DNA of 64,000 bases, taken from positions 3,968,001-4,032,000 of the forward strand of contig AP014633.1 of NCBI GenBank assembly GCA_000828835.1, given 5' to 3'. This document shows positions 7,509 to 16,105 of this stretch, piece by piece (the stretch's first letter is position 1; every line of letters starts with the position of its first letter). The notes under the pieces were generated by a model. The model worked only from the letters and a program-made list of their open reading frames with translations. It was not told the origin of the DNA and did not search any database. The translations under genes and the position numbers were made by a program. This DNA is from Thioploca ingrica (lineage in GTDB: Bacteria; Pseudomonadota; Gammaproteobacteria; Beggiatoales; Beggiatoaceae).

Positions 7509-7851
7509 AATGACAACTAATAATTATTAATTATTAACTGATCATAATTAAATTATGTTTTATCATTATTAAATGACAAGTGATGATTATAAATGACAAC
7601 TACTAACTTATAATATGGCAAAAAAGTCATATTATAATAATTTTTTAAACCCCTCTTAACTTCTTCTTGACATTAAAGTTCTTTTAAAATTAATTTATCT
7701 AAAATATTATAAAAAAGTTAGCGAGCGTAGTCCGCGTAGGATGTATAAGCGTGCTACTACGAACGGGGTTAGGTAATAATCAAACGGTTGGTGGGCAATA
7801 CCTTTGAATCTCTTCTTCGTTTCAACTTTATAAATAACATTGATCAACTTA
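7509..7851. repeat. AT-rich repeats and REP-like remnants, right of the IS
   Basis: No gene is seen. Three copies of the aatgacaactaataatta-type unit occur near 7508, 7570 and 7590. A 9-bp inverted repeat lies at 7611-7639 (tataatatg...catattata). Further on, gcgagcgtag at ~7721, a cgtaggatg piece and ttggtgggcaatacctttg at ~7789 resemble degraded REP copies. Confidence 0.45.
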
Positions 7852-7901
7852 CTTGAGGATAATATTATGCAAATGGCTTGAGGATAATATTATGCAAATG
7901 G
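7852..7901 (+). repeat. 25-bp tandem duplication over a start site
   Basis: Two perfect 25-base copies (7852-7876, 7877-7901; each begins cttgaggataat and ends gcaaatgg) each contain a gagga ribosome site and ATGCAAATG. Copy 1 reads as a four-codon minigene (M-Q-M-A, stop 7879-7881) whose stop overlaps the ribosome site used by copy 2. Confidence 0.85.
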
Positions 7902-8119
7902 TTTCATTTGACGAGGCTAAACAAAATCTGGCCACGATTTGTGAACAAACTTGTCAAGATCATGAACCTTACCTAGTGAAAGGGGAAAATAATAATCAAA
8001 GTGTCGTCATTTTATCTCTGGAAGATTATAACGCTTGGATCGAAACGCATTATCTCTTGTCTAATCCAGCTAATGCGAAGTGGTTGTTAACCGGTGATCG
8101 CTTAACTGAACGGCAGTGA
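7892..8119 (+). CDS. Phd/YefM-type antitoxin, no toxin partner seen
   Basis: This 75-residue protein starts at ATG 7892, seven bases after gagga. MQMVSFDEAKQNLATICEQTCQDHEPYLVKG and SVVILSLEDYNAWIET follow the Phd/YefM plan: an N-terminal strand-helix DNA-binding fold with 'VSFDEAK' in place of 'VTYSEAR', then 'VVLLSLEDYN'. Such antitoxins bind their own operator and neutralise an RelE/Doc-type toxin. None follows: the next gene at 8214 is a secreted protein. It is either an orphan regulator or the survivor of a broken pair. The upstream duplication described separately may alter its translation. Confidence 0.75.
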   Translation: MQMVSFDEAKQNLATICEQTCQDHEPYLVKGENNNQSVVILSLEDYNAWIETHYLLSNPANAKWLLTGDRLTERQ

Positions 8120-8213
8120 ACTAAACCTGACTAACTTCATTGTTTGTCAGTCATTCTTATGCAATAATTAATTTATTCTTTGCCAAAAATGGAAAATAAA
8201 CGAGGATAAGATA

Positions 8214-9086
8214 ATGAAATATCTATGGTCAGTGATAACAACAGTTGGACTGTTCGTGGTAACTTCAAACACAATAATGGCTGAAGAGAAAGCCACTGAT
8301 TTTTCTCAAGTACAACAAGTTGATTTGTCTAAGGCTTACGTTATTTCTAATGTACCTTGTTTAACGGACGCCGGTCAACTGATTGAAAACAGTGCACCTT
8401 GTAAAACGCAACTCCGTTTGGGAAGTGTCATTTCCTATAGCAGTGATCTGTCGTTAGTGAATTGGATACAGTTGAACTTTGTTCCCACCCCGCTAGCACA
8501 TTTTGAGGTGATAACGAATAGTGGTGGCTTACAAACGTCGGAACAAGAGCTATTTGGACAACGAATGCGTGATACTCATTGGACTGGAACTTATATCAGT
8601 GGTAAAGAGAATGTTTATTTAACCGAATTACAATTGGAGATTATTCAGGATGATTTTGTCGGCGGCGAGATAATTCATAAATTGGCTGATGAAACTGCTT
8701 TTTTACGTGCGAAAGTCACGGGTTATTTAGTTACTCAATATTGTGTGCTTGATAATAAAGGTAACTGTGCTTTAGGTTGGATTAATCTAGAAGAAGGCAA
8801 AAGCTTGCCTAATAATGTCATCTCCCGTCAATCGATTCAACTGAAACGCACTCGTGCCATTGAACAGAAAAATTTGCTAACCAAATGGGGTAGCCACACC
8901 GAATATCGACTCGCCTTAGAAAAAAATGTGCTTACGGGTAAGGAAGAGTTAATCGGTAATGTGGGTACGACTTCCGAGAGCTATGGCAATAATAATAATA
9001 CTACTAATTTTAGTGTCAATGGCGTGTTGCGTTTGGAAGAAAATCCGGTGTTACCTTCACCACCGGTTTCGGTTGGTTTGGAATAA
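8214..9086 (+). CDS. Secreted protein of unknown function
   Basis: This 290-residue protein starts at ATG 8214 after a gaggataag ribosome site. Residues 1-23 form a signal peptide (LWSVITTVGLFVVTSNTIMA, cleavage likely before EEK), so it is exported. The mature part is mostly predicted strand, with two Cys pairs (VPCLTDAG, APCKTQL; QYCVLDNKGNCAL) that could form disulfides in the periplasm. An Asn/Thr-rich patch and proline-rich tail close it (NNNNTTNFS, PVLPSPPVS). I recognise no family. It stands alone on the plus strand and ends 12 bases before a hairpin shared with the convergent gene. Confidence 0.7.
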   Translation: MKYLWSVITTVGLFVVTSNTIMAEEKATDFSQVQQVDLSKAYVISNVPCLTDAGQLIENSAPCKTQLRLGSVISYSSDLSLVNWIQLNFVPTPLAHFEVITNSGGLQTSEQELFGQRMRDTHWTGTYISGKENVYLTELQLEIIQDDFVGGEIIHKLADETAFLRAKVTGYLVTQYCVLDNKGNCALGWINLEEGKSLPNNVISRQSIQLKRTRAIEQKNLLTKWGSHTEYRLALEKNVLTGKEELIGNVGTTSESYGNNNNTTNFSVNGVLRLEENPVLPSPPVSVGLE

Positions 9087-9098
9087 CTATTGGTATTG

Positions 9099-9118
9099 GG
9101 TGCGTTAAACGACGCACC
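9099..9118. terminator. Hairpin between convergent genes (ggtgcgt...acgcacc)
   Basis: A seven-base perfect stem with a six-base loop lies between the 8214 gene and the minus-strand adenosyltransferase. It belongs to a hairpin type repeated at 43305-43330 and 61586-61611. There is no T tract, so termination is inferred from position. Confidence 0.5.
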
Positions 9119-9664
9119 TTAACCAGGATGCAGACGTCCATCTACTCCCAGTTTGACTTCAAGCCACCGTCCCAATAACCAAAGTAAATCGGATAAGCGA
9201 TTGAGATAAGGCAGAATATTGGGGTCAATCACTTCACCCGTTTCCCGTAACCGAACGACCTGCCGCTCAGCACGCCGACACACGGTACGTGCCATATCAA
9301 AAGCAGCGACTATCGAATTTTCCCCAGGCAATGCCCAAGCAAATGATATTTTTTCGGTCTGTTCAAGGTGATGAACCTGTTGGGTGAGAGTTTCAACCAT
9401 CGTAGTGGTGATTTGAGGGGGTTGCCGAGCACTTTCTGGGGGTGTTGCCAATGATGAGCCCATGATAAATAATTCGCGTTGAATATTTTTAACGATCTGA
9501 TTGATTTCTACTTCCGAACAAAGAGAACGGGCAAATCCCATCACGGTATTCAATTCATCGACAGTGCCATAAGCTTCAACCCGCAGATGGCTTTTAGAAA
9601 TTCGGCTACCACCAACTAATTGAGTTTGTCCATCATCACCTTGTTGAGTTGCAATACTTTTCAT
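9119..9664 (-). CDS. pduO: Cob(I)alamin adenosyltransferase, PduO type
   Basis: This enzyme transfers adenosine from ATP to cob(I)alamin, making adenosylcobalamin in the cytoplasm. The ~181-residue product carries the PduO-type ATP-binding opening (TQQGDDGQTQLVGGSRISKSHLRVEAYGTVDELN) and the C-terminal helix motif RRAERQVVRL with LPYLNRLSDLLWLLGRWLE. The Met at 9664 is preferred because alignment to the family begins there; an upstream TTG at 9676 would overlap gspF by 8 bases. The gene follows gspF directly, an odd functional pairing that may only be transcriptional. The metH gene in the same window needs methylcobalamin, so the cell clearly uses B12. Confidence 0.9.
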   Translation of the reverse strand: MKSIATQQGDDGQTQLVGGSRISKSHLRVEAYGTVDELNTVMGFARSLCSEVEINQIVKNIQRELFIMGSSLATPPESARQPPQITTTMVETLTQQVHHLEQTEKISFAWALPGENSIVAAFDMARTVCRRAERQVVRLRETGEVIDPNILPYLNRLSDLLWLLGRWLEVKLGVDGRLHPG

Positions 9665-9668
9665 GGGA

Positions 9669-10874
9669 TTAAGCAATTAATTTATTGAGTTCAAAAATAG
9701 GCAGCAGTATCGCTAAAACGATAATTAATACCATACCGCCCATGACCAAAATCAGTAAAGGTTCAAATAGACTTAATAAGGTACTGAGTAACGTTTCTAA
9801 TTCGCGCTCTTGCCAAATAGCGGCACGTTCCAACATTTCATCAAGACGACCACTGGTTTCACCGCTAGCAATGAGATAAATAATCATGGGTGGAAATAAG
9901 CCCGTTTGTTTTAATGCTTCTTGAAGACTAGTCCCTTCTCGAACTTTATCAGTCGTGCTTTTTACCGCTTTGCGTAACAATCGATTGGAAATCACGTGTT
10001 CCGTAATCCGCAACGATTCTAACATCGGTACGCCACTTTTGCTGAGAATGTTTAAGGTGCGCGTAAAGCGTGCCACATTCGCACCGCGTTCTAACCGCGA
10101 GATAATGGGCAGTTGCAATAACAGACTATGGAATAAAATTAAGGGTTGCTCAAACCGCAATGAATATCTGAGTAAAGCCACTATCCCGATAAGCAGGAGC
10201 AATGCTGCGCTTCCCCAATCACGTAACCAGTCACTCAAAGCAATTAAGCTACGAGTTAGCAAAGGTAACTGTTGCTGAACATGATTAAATACCTGTACGA
10301 CTTGTGGCACCACATAAGTTAACAGACCCAGTACAACCAAGATAGCGACGGTGCTGAGTAATCCTGGATAAAGTAAAGCTAATAAAGTTTTCTGTTGGAG
10401 AGAGTATCGATTTTCGGTATATTCAGCCAAACGTTCTAATACCACTTCTAAATAGCCCGCTTGTTCACCCGCGTCGATAGTCGCACAATATAATTCAGAA
10501 AATACTTTGGGAAATTCTCTTAAACCATTGGCTAAATTATGTCCTTCTAAAACCCGCGAACGCACCGCGAGCAACAAACTTTTTATCCGTGCTATCTCGC
10601 TTTGTTCGGCAACGGCTCGTAACGCTCCTTCTACAGTTAAACCGGATCGGACTAAGGTAGCCAGTTGCCGAGTCAATAAAGCTAACTCCGTCGCACTGAT
10701 AGCGATGCGGCGGGATTGACGTTGTTTGGCTGGACGAACGATTTCTTCTATGGCGAGCGGAATGAGTCCTTGTTCTCGCAGTTGCTGACGAATTTGCCTA
10801 GCAGTGTCACCCTCCAAAACGCCTTTACGAGTACGACCGGCTTTATCTAATGCCGCATATTCAAAAGCACTCAT
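9669..10874 (-). CDS. gspF: GspF / type II secretion inner-membrane platform protein
   Basis: This 401-residue protein has two tandem T2SSF domains (residues ~70-195 and ~270-395), each with the ATELALLTRQLATLVRSG or ANVARFTRTLNILSKSGVP helical repeat, and three membrane segments (around 170-195, 220-238 and 375-398). The opening SAFEYAALDKAGRTRKGVLEGD is typical of GspF rather than pilus PilC. It forms the inner-membrane platform for pseudopilus assembly. No other gsp or pil gene is adjacent, so the remaining system must be encoded elsewhere. The start at 10874 aligns with the family. Confidence 0.9.
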   Translation of the reverse strand: MSAFEYAALDKAGRTRKGVLEGDTARQIRQQLREQGLIPLAIEEIVRPAKQRQSRRIAISATELALLTRQLATLVRSGLTVEGALRAVAEQSEIARIKSLLLAVRSRVLEGHNLANGLREFPKVFSELYCATIDAGEQAGYLEVVLERLAEYTENRYSLQQKTLLALLYPGLLSTVAILVVLGLLTYVVPQVVQVFNHVQQQLPLLTRSLIALSDWLRDWGSAALLLLIGIVALLRYSLRFEQPLILFHSLLLQLPIISRLERGANVARFTRTLNILSKSGVPMLESLRITEHVISNRLLRKAVKSTTDKVREGTSLQEALKQTGLFPPMIIYLIASGETSGRLDEMLERAAIWQERELETLLSTLLSLFEPLLILVMGGMVLIIVLAILLPIFELNKLIA

Positions 10875-10933
10875 GTCAATTAGGGTTGTAAAGTATGGGC
10901 ATAAGCCTTTCCATTAGCAAAATGGTCATCGAT

Positions 10934-12160
10934 CTATGTTAGTTTCACAGCATTAATTGAATCATTTGCTACTTTGCTGGTTACATTTAACCATACTAGC
11001 CAAATGACAAAGATAGACACAATAAGTACCGGATAGGTCACCATAAATAAGGCTGAGGGATCAAAGAGATGTTTAAGTAATACTCTTGGAATATACAGAC
11101 TTGACATCAGTATTATTGCTATACTAATCTTGGTCCATTCAGATTGATGCAGATGAATCCAAAATATCGCTATTAAAGGGATTATCATCACAGAATGGTG
11201 TAGCTCTACAGCAAGACTAAATAGACAAGTTATGCCTACTAGTACTCCAAATATATCGTTAATCGAAGCAAATTTTGCACGGTACCACCAAAGTACCGCA
11301 GTCAAAACGATTCCTATCGGCAAAAAACTCGGTATTCCCTTTACGCCCAGCAGATAAAATACATTTTGGAAACCGACGACTCCCGTAGAACCTAAATGAT
11401 CAATACCTGGCCGTTCTATATATCTTATTGCACTAAGAAGCCACTGTAAGAATGCGTCAATTGGGCCAACGACTACCATGGGTACAATGCTACCAACTAA
11501 AACGGTAATCCCGGCTACGGTTAAGAGCCGCCACTGCTTATCGAGGAATAACCAAAATACCACTAATATAGTTAACTGTGGTTTAATACTAGCAATGGCA
11601 ATTAGAATCCCACCCAGTACCCAACGACCACGGTAGGCAAAATACCAGCCACTGATTAAGGCTGCACCGATTATCAACGATGCTTGTCCCACAAAAATCG
11701 TGCTACTTACAAACGGGTTAGCCATGACAAGGGCCGGAATAAACCACCGGGCTGCATCTAGTTCTACCTTAGCTTGTTTGAGTAAAAGTAGACTGAAAAA
11801 CGCAATAACTCCCACACAAAAAATATTCAGGATTGTCATTATAGTCATGGCTACATTGATTGGAAATGAAGCGAGAAACATAAAAAGTAAGGAGGCATGT
11901 GGTGGATAGGCTGTTGATTTATTTGTCCTATATTCTAAATGCTTATTCGATAAATGAAATTCTGGATCGTAAACATTCAACCCATGAAGCCATGCGTGAC
12001 CCCATTTATAGTAAATTTGTGCATCAATACGTTCAAATTGTATTACCTTATCCTGATTGTAAATTTTAGTTACCCCCAACAGCAGCATTGCTAAAAAACT
12101 ACAGGCTAAAAACGTGACTCGAAATAGAGTGCTATTTATCAAAGTATTAATCCAGTTCAT
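10934..12160 (-). CDS. Polytopic membrane glycosyltransferase, GT87/DUF2029-like
   Basis: This 408-residue protein has around ten membrane helices. The large periplasmic loop after helix 1 (QIYYKWGHAWLHGLNVYDPEF, NKSTAYPPHASLLFM) has the 'D...Y...G.NPY......Y.YPP' pattern of GT87 polyprenol-phosphate-dependent hexosyltransferases, and AIASIKPQLTILVVFWLF matches the 'K.QP..L' helix. The likely role is transfer of a sugar from a lipid-linked donor to an envelope glycan; the substrate is not predictable. The start is supported by an aaggaga ribosome site. It stands apart from gspF and the cytochrome gene with gaps of 59 and 258 bases. Confidence 0.7.
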   Translation of the reverse strand: MNWINTLINSTLFRVTFLACSFLAMLLLGVTKIYNQDKVIQFERIDAQIYYKWGHAWLHGLNVYDPEFHLSNKHLEYRTNKSTAYPPHASLLFMFLASFPINVAMTIMTILNIFCVGVIAFFSLLLLKQAKVELDAARWFIPALVMANPFVSSTIFVGQASLIIGAALISGWYFAYRGRWVLGGILIAIASIKPQLTILVVFWLFLDKQWRLLTVAGITVLVGSIVPMVVVGPIDAFLQWLLSAIRYIERPGIDHLGSTGVVGFQNVFYLLGVKGIPSFLPIGIVLTAVLWWYRAKFASINDIFGVLVGITCLFSLAVELHHSVMIIPLIAIFWIHLHQSEWTKISIAIILMSSLYIPRVLLKHLFDPSALFMVTYPVLIVSIFVIWLVWLNVTSKVANDSINAVKLT

Positions 12161-12418
12161 GGCTTCTCCTTAATTTATTAAGATGGGAAATGAAAAATGT
12201 TCTGGAAATAGTCGAGATAACATTGATAATCTCTGGTTTATTAAGTGACTACACATTTCCTTGCTCATTTTGCCATCGTTCACAGCAAAGGGTTACCCAG
12301 GGTGAACTGAGTTGGGCAATGGTATGTAAGTGAGACCATTTCAAGGTCATTATAATAACTGCGGTAAGTTAAGTTGCATTTTGTAACCTAAGCTACCCAG
12401 TTAGAAATCTATTCACCA

Positions 12419-12937
12419 CTAAGTTATTCTTCGCAGTATCTCCAAACCACGCACCTGATGCAGAATGACTCCTAGAATATGTAATAAAAATAACCCTAGA
12501 AAAACATAAGTCAGATAGTGGTGAAGAAAGCTCGTTATGATTTCCCAATCAGGACGAGTGGGAAAAAGTTGGGGTAATGATAAGCCGTAAAATTCAACTT
12601 GATGTCCATGTACATTTGACAACGCATAACCAGTAATGGGTACAATAATCATCAACAAATACAGGAGATACACAACACTTTGAGCGAAATGATGATTCGA
12701 AGCTGGAATTTGAGGAAGAGGTGCGGGAATGGGCGTTTGCCAACGTAAGAACACTCGGAGTAAGAGGAATAAAAAAACTAATACGCCAGTTGATTTATGA
12801 ATATCATACATAGTCCAAGGGCTACAACATTCTTTGAACTCAATCATGACTGCACCGAGAACAAAATTAATGGCGAATAGTACAAACATCAGCCAGTGAA
12901 TAATACGAATAGTCGGGTGATATTTTTCCATATTCAT
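12419..12937 (-). CDS. Cytochrome b561, bacterial di-heme membrane protein
   Basis: This 172-residue protein has four membrane helices. Likely heme ligands are the His in helix 1 (RIIHWLMF), in helix 2 (DIHKSTGVLVF) and in helix 4 (FLHHYLTYVFLGLFLLHILGVILHQV), the CybB/b561 pattern. It would pass electrons from quinol to a periplasmic acceptor, or oxidise superoxide as in E. coli CybB. The nearby divergent peroxiredoxin fits an oxidative-stress setting, but no shared regulation can be shown. Start at 12937 follows aaggatt; Met3 is an alternative. Confidence 0.85.
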   Translation of the reverse strand: MNMEKYHPTIRIIHWLMFVLFAINFVLGAVMIEFKECCSPWTMYDIHKSTGVLVFLFLLLRVFLRWQTPIPAPLPQIPASNHHFAQSVVYLLYLLMIIVPITGYALSNVHGHQVEFYGLSLPQLFPTRPDWEIITSFLHHYLTYVFLGLFLLHILGVILHQVRGLEILRRIT

Positions 12938-13190
12938 TGGTTAATCCTTTATTAAGGTAGCAACTAAAATAACGGGTTAATCATATCAAAAAGCCGTCGG
13001 CAACGATATTCTATTTGATGATAAAATGTCATTGTTAATGAAATCAGTAGGTAATGAGATTATTTCAACAGTTAACTTGTATTTTAAATAAGATAACATA
13101 TATAAAAGCAGGGATGCCAACAACAACTTAACAGATGAATATCCCAAGCATCGACACAATCTACTTTAACTTTACAAAGAGGAAATAAGA

Positions 13191-13796
13191 ATGGGTGTAT
13201 TAGTAGGACGTTCAGCCCCTGATTTTTGTGCTCCAGCCGTTTTAGGAAACGGTGAAATTGTTGAGAATTTTCGTTTACAGGAAGCCATTAAAGGTAAATA
13301 TGCGGTCGTGTTTTTTTATCCACTTGATTTTACCTTTGTTTGTCCAACTGAACTCATTGCTTTTGACAAGCGTTTAAAATCTTTCAATGAACGTAATGTT
13401 GAAGTCATTGGGGTTTCCATTGACTCGCATTACACTCATAATGCTTGGCGTAACACGCCGGTGGACAAAGGTGGGATTGGTCCAGTACGCTATACCCTGG
13501 TAGCTGATCTGACCCATAATATTGCTAAAGCTTACGATGTAGAAACACCCAATGGTGCGGTCGCTTTCCGTGGCTCATTCCTCATTGACAAGGAAGGGGT
13601 TGTCCGCCATCAAGTCGTTAATGATCTCCCCTTGGGACGTAATATTGACGAAATGTTACGGATGGTTGATGCTTTACAATTTAATGAACTACATGGTGAA
13701 GTCTGTCCGGCGGGTTGGCAGAAAGGCAATACGGCTATGAAAGGAACCCCCGAAGGTGTTGCTTCTTATTTAGCTGGACATACTGAAGAACTGTAA
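13191..13796 (+). CDS. ahpC: 2-Cys peroxiredoxin (AhpC/Tsa family)
   Basis: This 201-residue protein reduces H2O2, organic peroxides and peroxynitrite in the cytoplasm. The peroxidatic Cys is Cys51 in DFTFVCPTEL, and the resolving Cys lies in HGEVCPAGW near residue 172, making it a typical 2-Cys enzyme. C-terminal GTPEGVASYL suggests the hyperoxidation-sensitive tail. No ahpF or thioredoxin reductase gene is adjacent, so the reductant must come from elsewhere. The start follows agaggaaat at proper spacing, and a long stem follows the stop. I looked for an OxyR-type site in the 250 bases upstream and saw no convincing one. Confidence 0.95.
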   Translation: MGVLVGRSAPDFCAPAVLGNGEIVENFRLQEAIKGKYAVVFFYPLDFTFVCPTELIAFDKRLKSFNERNVEVIGVSIDSHYTHNAWRNTPVDKGGIGPVRYTLVADLTHNIAKAYDVETPNGAVAFRGSFLIDKEGVVRHQVVNDLPLGRNIDEMLRMVDALQFNELHGEVCPAGWQKGNTAMKGTPEGVASYLAGHTEEL

Positions 13797-13838
13797 AATC
13801 GTACTGATCTTACTTTACCATTTTTGATGAGATCAAAC

Positions 13839-13882
13839 GGTTGTGAAAGTAACGAGATGAAAAACCAACTACTTTCACAGCC
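13839..13882 (+). terminator. Possible terminator after ahpC
   Basis: A 13-base inverted repeat (ggttgtgaaagta at 13839-13851 and tactttcacagcc at 13870-13882, one mismatch) with an 18-base loop follows the stop by ~40 bases. It lacks a T tract and could also be an mRNA end-stabilising stem. Confidence 0.45.
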
Positions 13883-13995
13883 GATTTCTAGTTAGGTTGG
13901 CGGGTGAAGGTGTCGTTCTTGTCGTAAACCATCATTCACACCTCGCTCATCCCACTTGGCTGAAAATATTCAATTCAGCATGATTATGTTTTTGA

Positions 13996-15201
13996 CTAGG
14001 AAGAAATAAGGTCATAAAATCTTTGGTAAGCCTTTCGGCTCAGTTGAATTTGCAATTGGGCTTTGTGGAGAAGTGGTTCTCGGTTTTTTGGGGCATTCTG
14101 TAAGCTATTCTCCAACGTTATTGCCAGTTTTTCTGTGAATTGACTATCATCTAATTGCAGCACTTCACAACCACCACCAAATTGTGCCGCTAACCCCCCA
14201 AATTTATTTTGGTAATAAGCCGAATTAATTAAACCAATGACTGAAATACCTTGAGATAAGGCGAAAACAGCCGCATGGTAACTCCCGGTGATAACCACCC
14301 GACAACGTTTCACTGCTGCAATGACTTCTGCTGGTCCGGCTAATTTATTCTGAATGGGTTCTTGTAATAGATTACTAATCGCTTGGTAGTCTGAATTGTC
14401 AATGGGTATTGGGATTAACGAAAGATCCCGTTGGCTAGCTACTTTACGCAAAATAGTTCGTATATTTTGCTTAACTGGCGATTCACCTGACGATACCTCA
14501 GAGTAAGAAGCTTCGCGAAGGTTGATTCCGATATGTTCCCCTAGCTGATCTGCCCGTGCTGAGTAAGCCATTTCAATCGCATCGTCTCCGGTAACCATTA
14601 TCTTATTGAGATCTACTTCGTAATCAATCAGCAAAGGTAGACTATTCAGATCTTCTCGTAACCCAATTAAATCGACTTTGGGGAGAACCGCTTTCATTCG
14701 CTTTTCTAAGTAAGGTTGTTTAATCGGACCAATTCCTTGTCCAAATAGCGCGGTTGGTTTACCCAATTGAATAGCGGCTTCTATTATGTCAAGAAATTTA
14801 AGGCTATGCCCCATGAACGCATCGTTCATCACGCCGGCACCGCAAAAAACTAAAGCATCTGCTTTCTTGAGAGTGGGTAAGATTATTTTAGTTTTTTTAG
14901 CTTGATAGGCAGTGTCGCTTTTGAATTTATCCTCGATTGCTACAATGAACTTACGGATCTTAGTGTTTACCTTGTTACGCAACAGATTTCTCAATCCAAA
15001 CCATTGAGATGGACTCACGTTTACATCAATCGGTTGAGCTTCTTGCTTGAGGTAGGTTGTAGCTAAACCTTGAGGAAAATCTCCCATGACTTCAAGTGAA
15101 GCATTGGGCCACAATTCACGTAACCGTGTTATTGCCGCTAATAACATAGCGAGATCCCCCACGTTGGCATAACCACCGGCTGTCTGTATTAAAATCTGCA
15201 T
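13996..15201 (-). CDS. Polysaccharide pyruvyl transferase family protein
   Basis: This 401-residue protein belongs to the PS_pyruv_trans family. It opens with the glycine loop QTAGGYANVGDLAMLLAAI, has the central ALVFCGAGVMNDAF and ALFGQGIGPI motifs, and the late signature VVITGSYHAAVFALSQGISVIGL. Members move pyruvate from phosphoenolpyruvate to a sugar as a ketal, or act as related transferases (CsaB-like). It is the last gene of the minus-strand run beginning at 20250 and lies 18 bases behind the methyltransferase, so it should act on the same product. The target is unknown. No glycosyltransferase or flippase is in the run, which argues against a plain capsule locus. Confidence 0.85.
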   Translation of the reverse strand: MQILIQTAGGYANVGDLAMLLAAITRLRELWPNASLEVMGDFPQGLATTYLKQEAQPIDVNVSPSQWFGLRNLLRNKVNTKIRKFIVAIEDKFKSDTAYQAKKTKIILPTLKKADALVFCGAGVMNDAFMGHSLKFLDIIEAAIQLGKPTALFGQGIGPIKQPYLEKRMKAVLPKVDLIGLREDLNSLPLLIDYEVDLNKIMVTGDDAIEMAYSARADQLGEHIGINLREASYSEVSSGESPVKQNIRTILRKVASQRDLSLIPIPIDNSDYQAISNLLQEPIQNKLAGPAEVIAAVKRCRVVITGSYHAAVFALSQGISVIGLINSAYYQNKFGGLAAQFGGGCEVLQLDDSQFTEKLAITLENSLQNAPKNREPLLHKAQLQIQLSRKAYQRFYDLISS

Positions 15202-15219
15202 GGGATGATAATTCCTAAT

Positions 15220-16077
15220 TCATAGTGAAAGCGGGAGTTGATTTAATCGACACTGGTAAATAATGTAGTACTTATACCATTCTTTACCTTGGCAAGAATA
15301 GATAATAAATTCAAAACCGGTTGCGGTTAACAATGGCTCCCAAATGGCTTGAGGCAAGATACAATTTTTACCTCCAAAATAGTAGCGGCGAATAAAGGCG
15401 TGTTCCGCTGCGGTTATTTTTCCAGCCTGATAAGCCTCCTGACATTGTCTAAAGATTTTCGCATTATCAAGTAAATAGGTATTGCTGTCGTAACCAGATT
15501 CATAATGCCCCACCAATCTCATTCCAAAACCAAACTCAGCTTCATCAATTTCTCCACGACGATAACGTTGCAGCAAAATCTCAGCACGGTGAGCCGCTGG
15601 ATCAAAATCACTAGGAATAAGAGCATGGCGCGTAATGAAATAACCATTTGGCTTGAGTAGTGAAGCAATGACTTGTAACAGTTGGCGGTGGGCTACAACA
15701 TCGGGAAGGTTGCCAAACACACCATCTGCCATAATAACATCAACAGGTATTTTGACGGCTTTTTTCATCTCGAACCAATCACAACGAATAATTTGTTCAC
15801 AGGCACGTTCCGTTTCCTCTAGCCAATCACGGTATAACTCAATGGCTTGAGAATTCATGTCTACTGAGATAATGGAACTGTAATGTTGAACGGCTAAGCG
15901 GCGAAGTTCTGGTGTCATTCCTAGGATAAGAGCGGTTTGCTTCTCTTCCTTTGGTGGTAAAGCTTGAGCATAAGTGGCTATTTCTACTTCATTGGGACTA
16001 CCACCACTAAAACGCTGCCGCTGTTGAATATTACTGATGCGAGCCAAGAGTGTTTCTTGATTCCATTGTTCTATCAT
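15220..16077 (-). CDS. Class I SAM-dependent methyltransferase
   Basis: This 285-residue protein has a Rossmann-type SAM site: QTALILGMTPELRRLA (motif I), IISVDMNSQAIELY (acidic end of strand 2), VDVIMADGVFGNLPD (motif IV) and LLKPNGYFITRHALIP. Motif I is less glycine-rich than normal, as in a small group of stand-alone methyltransferases seen beside biosynthetic genes. The N-terminal ~45 residues (NQETLLARISNIQQRQRF) are probably a substrate cap. It lies 28 bases after the PP-loop gene and 18 before the pyruvyl transferase. The substrate cannot be inferred. Confidence 0.75.
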   Translation of the reverse strand: MIEQWNQETLLARISNIQQRQRFSGGSPNEVEIATYAQALPPKEEKQTALILGMTPELRRLAVQHYSSIISVDMNSQAIELYRDWLEETERACEQIIRCDWFEMKKAVKIPVDVIMADGVFGNLPDVVAHRQLLQVIASLLKPNGYFITRHALIPSDFDPAAHRAEILLQRYRRGEIDEAEFGFGMRLVGHYESGYDSNTYLLDNAKIFRQCQEAYQAGKITAAEHAFIRRYYFGGKNCILPQAIWEPLLTATGFEFIIYSCQGKEWYKYYIIYQCRLNQLPLSL

Positions 16078-16105
16078 GATTTCAAGTCCTTGAGATAAGA
16101 CGGGG

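Noticed and set aside
12938-13190. OxyR operator upstream of ahpC
   Set aside because: No spacing of ATAG/CTAT half sites fitted the OxyR pattern well enough to report.
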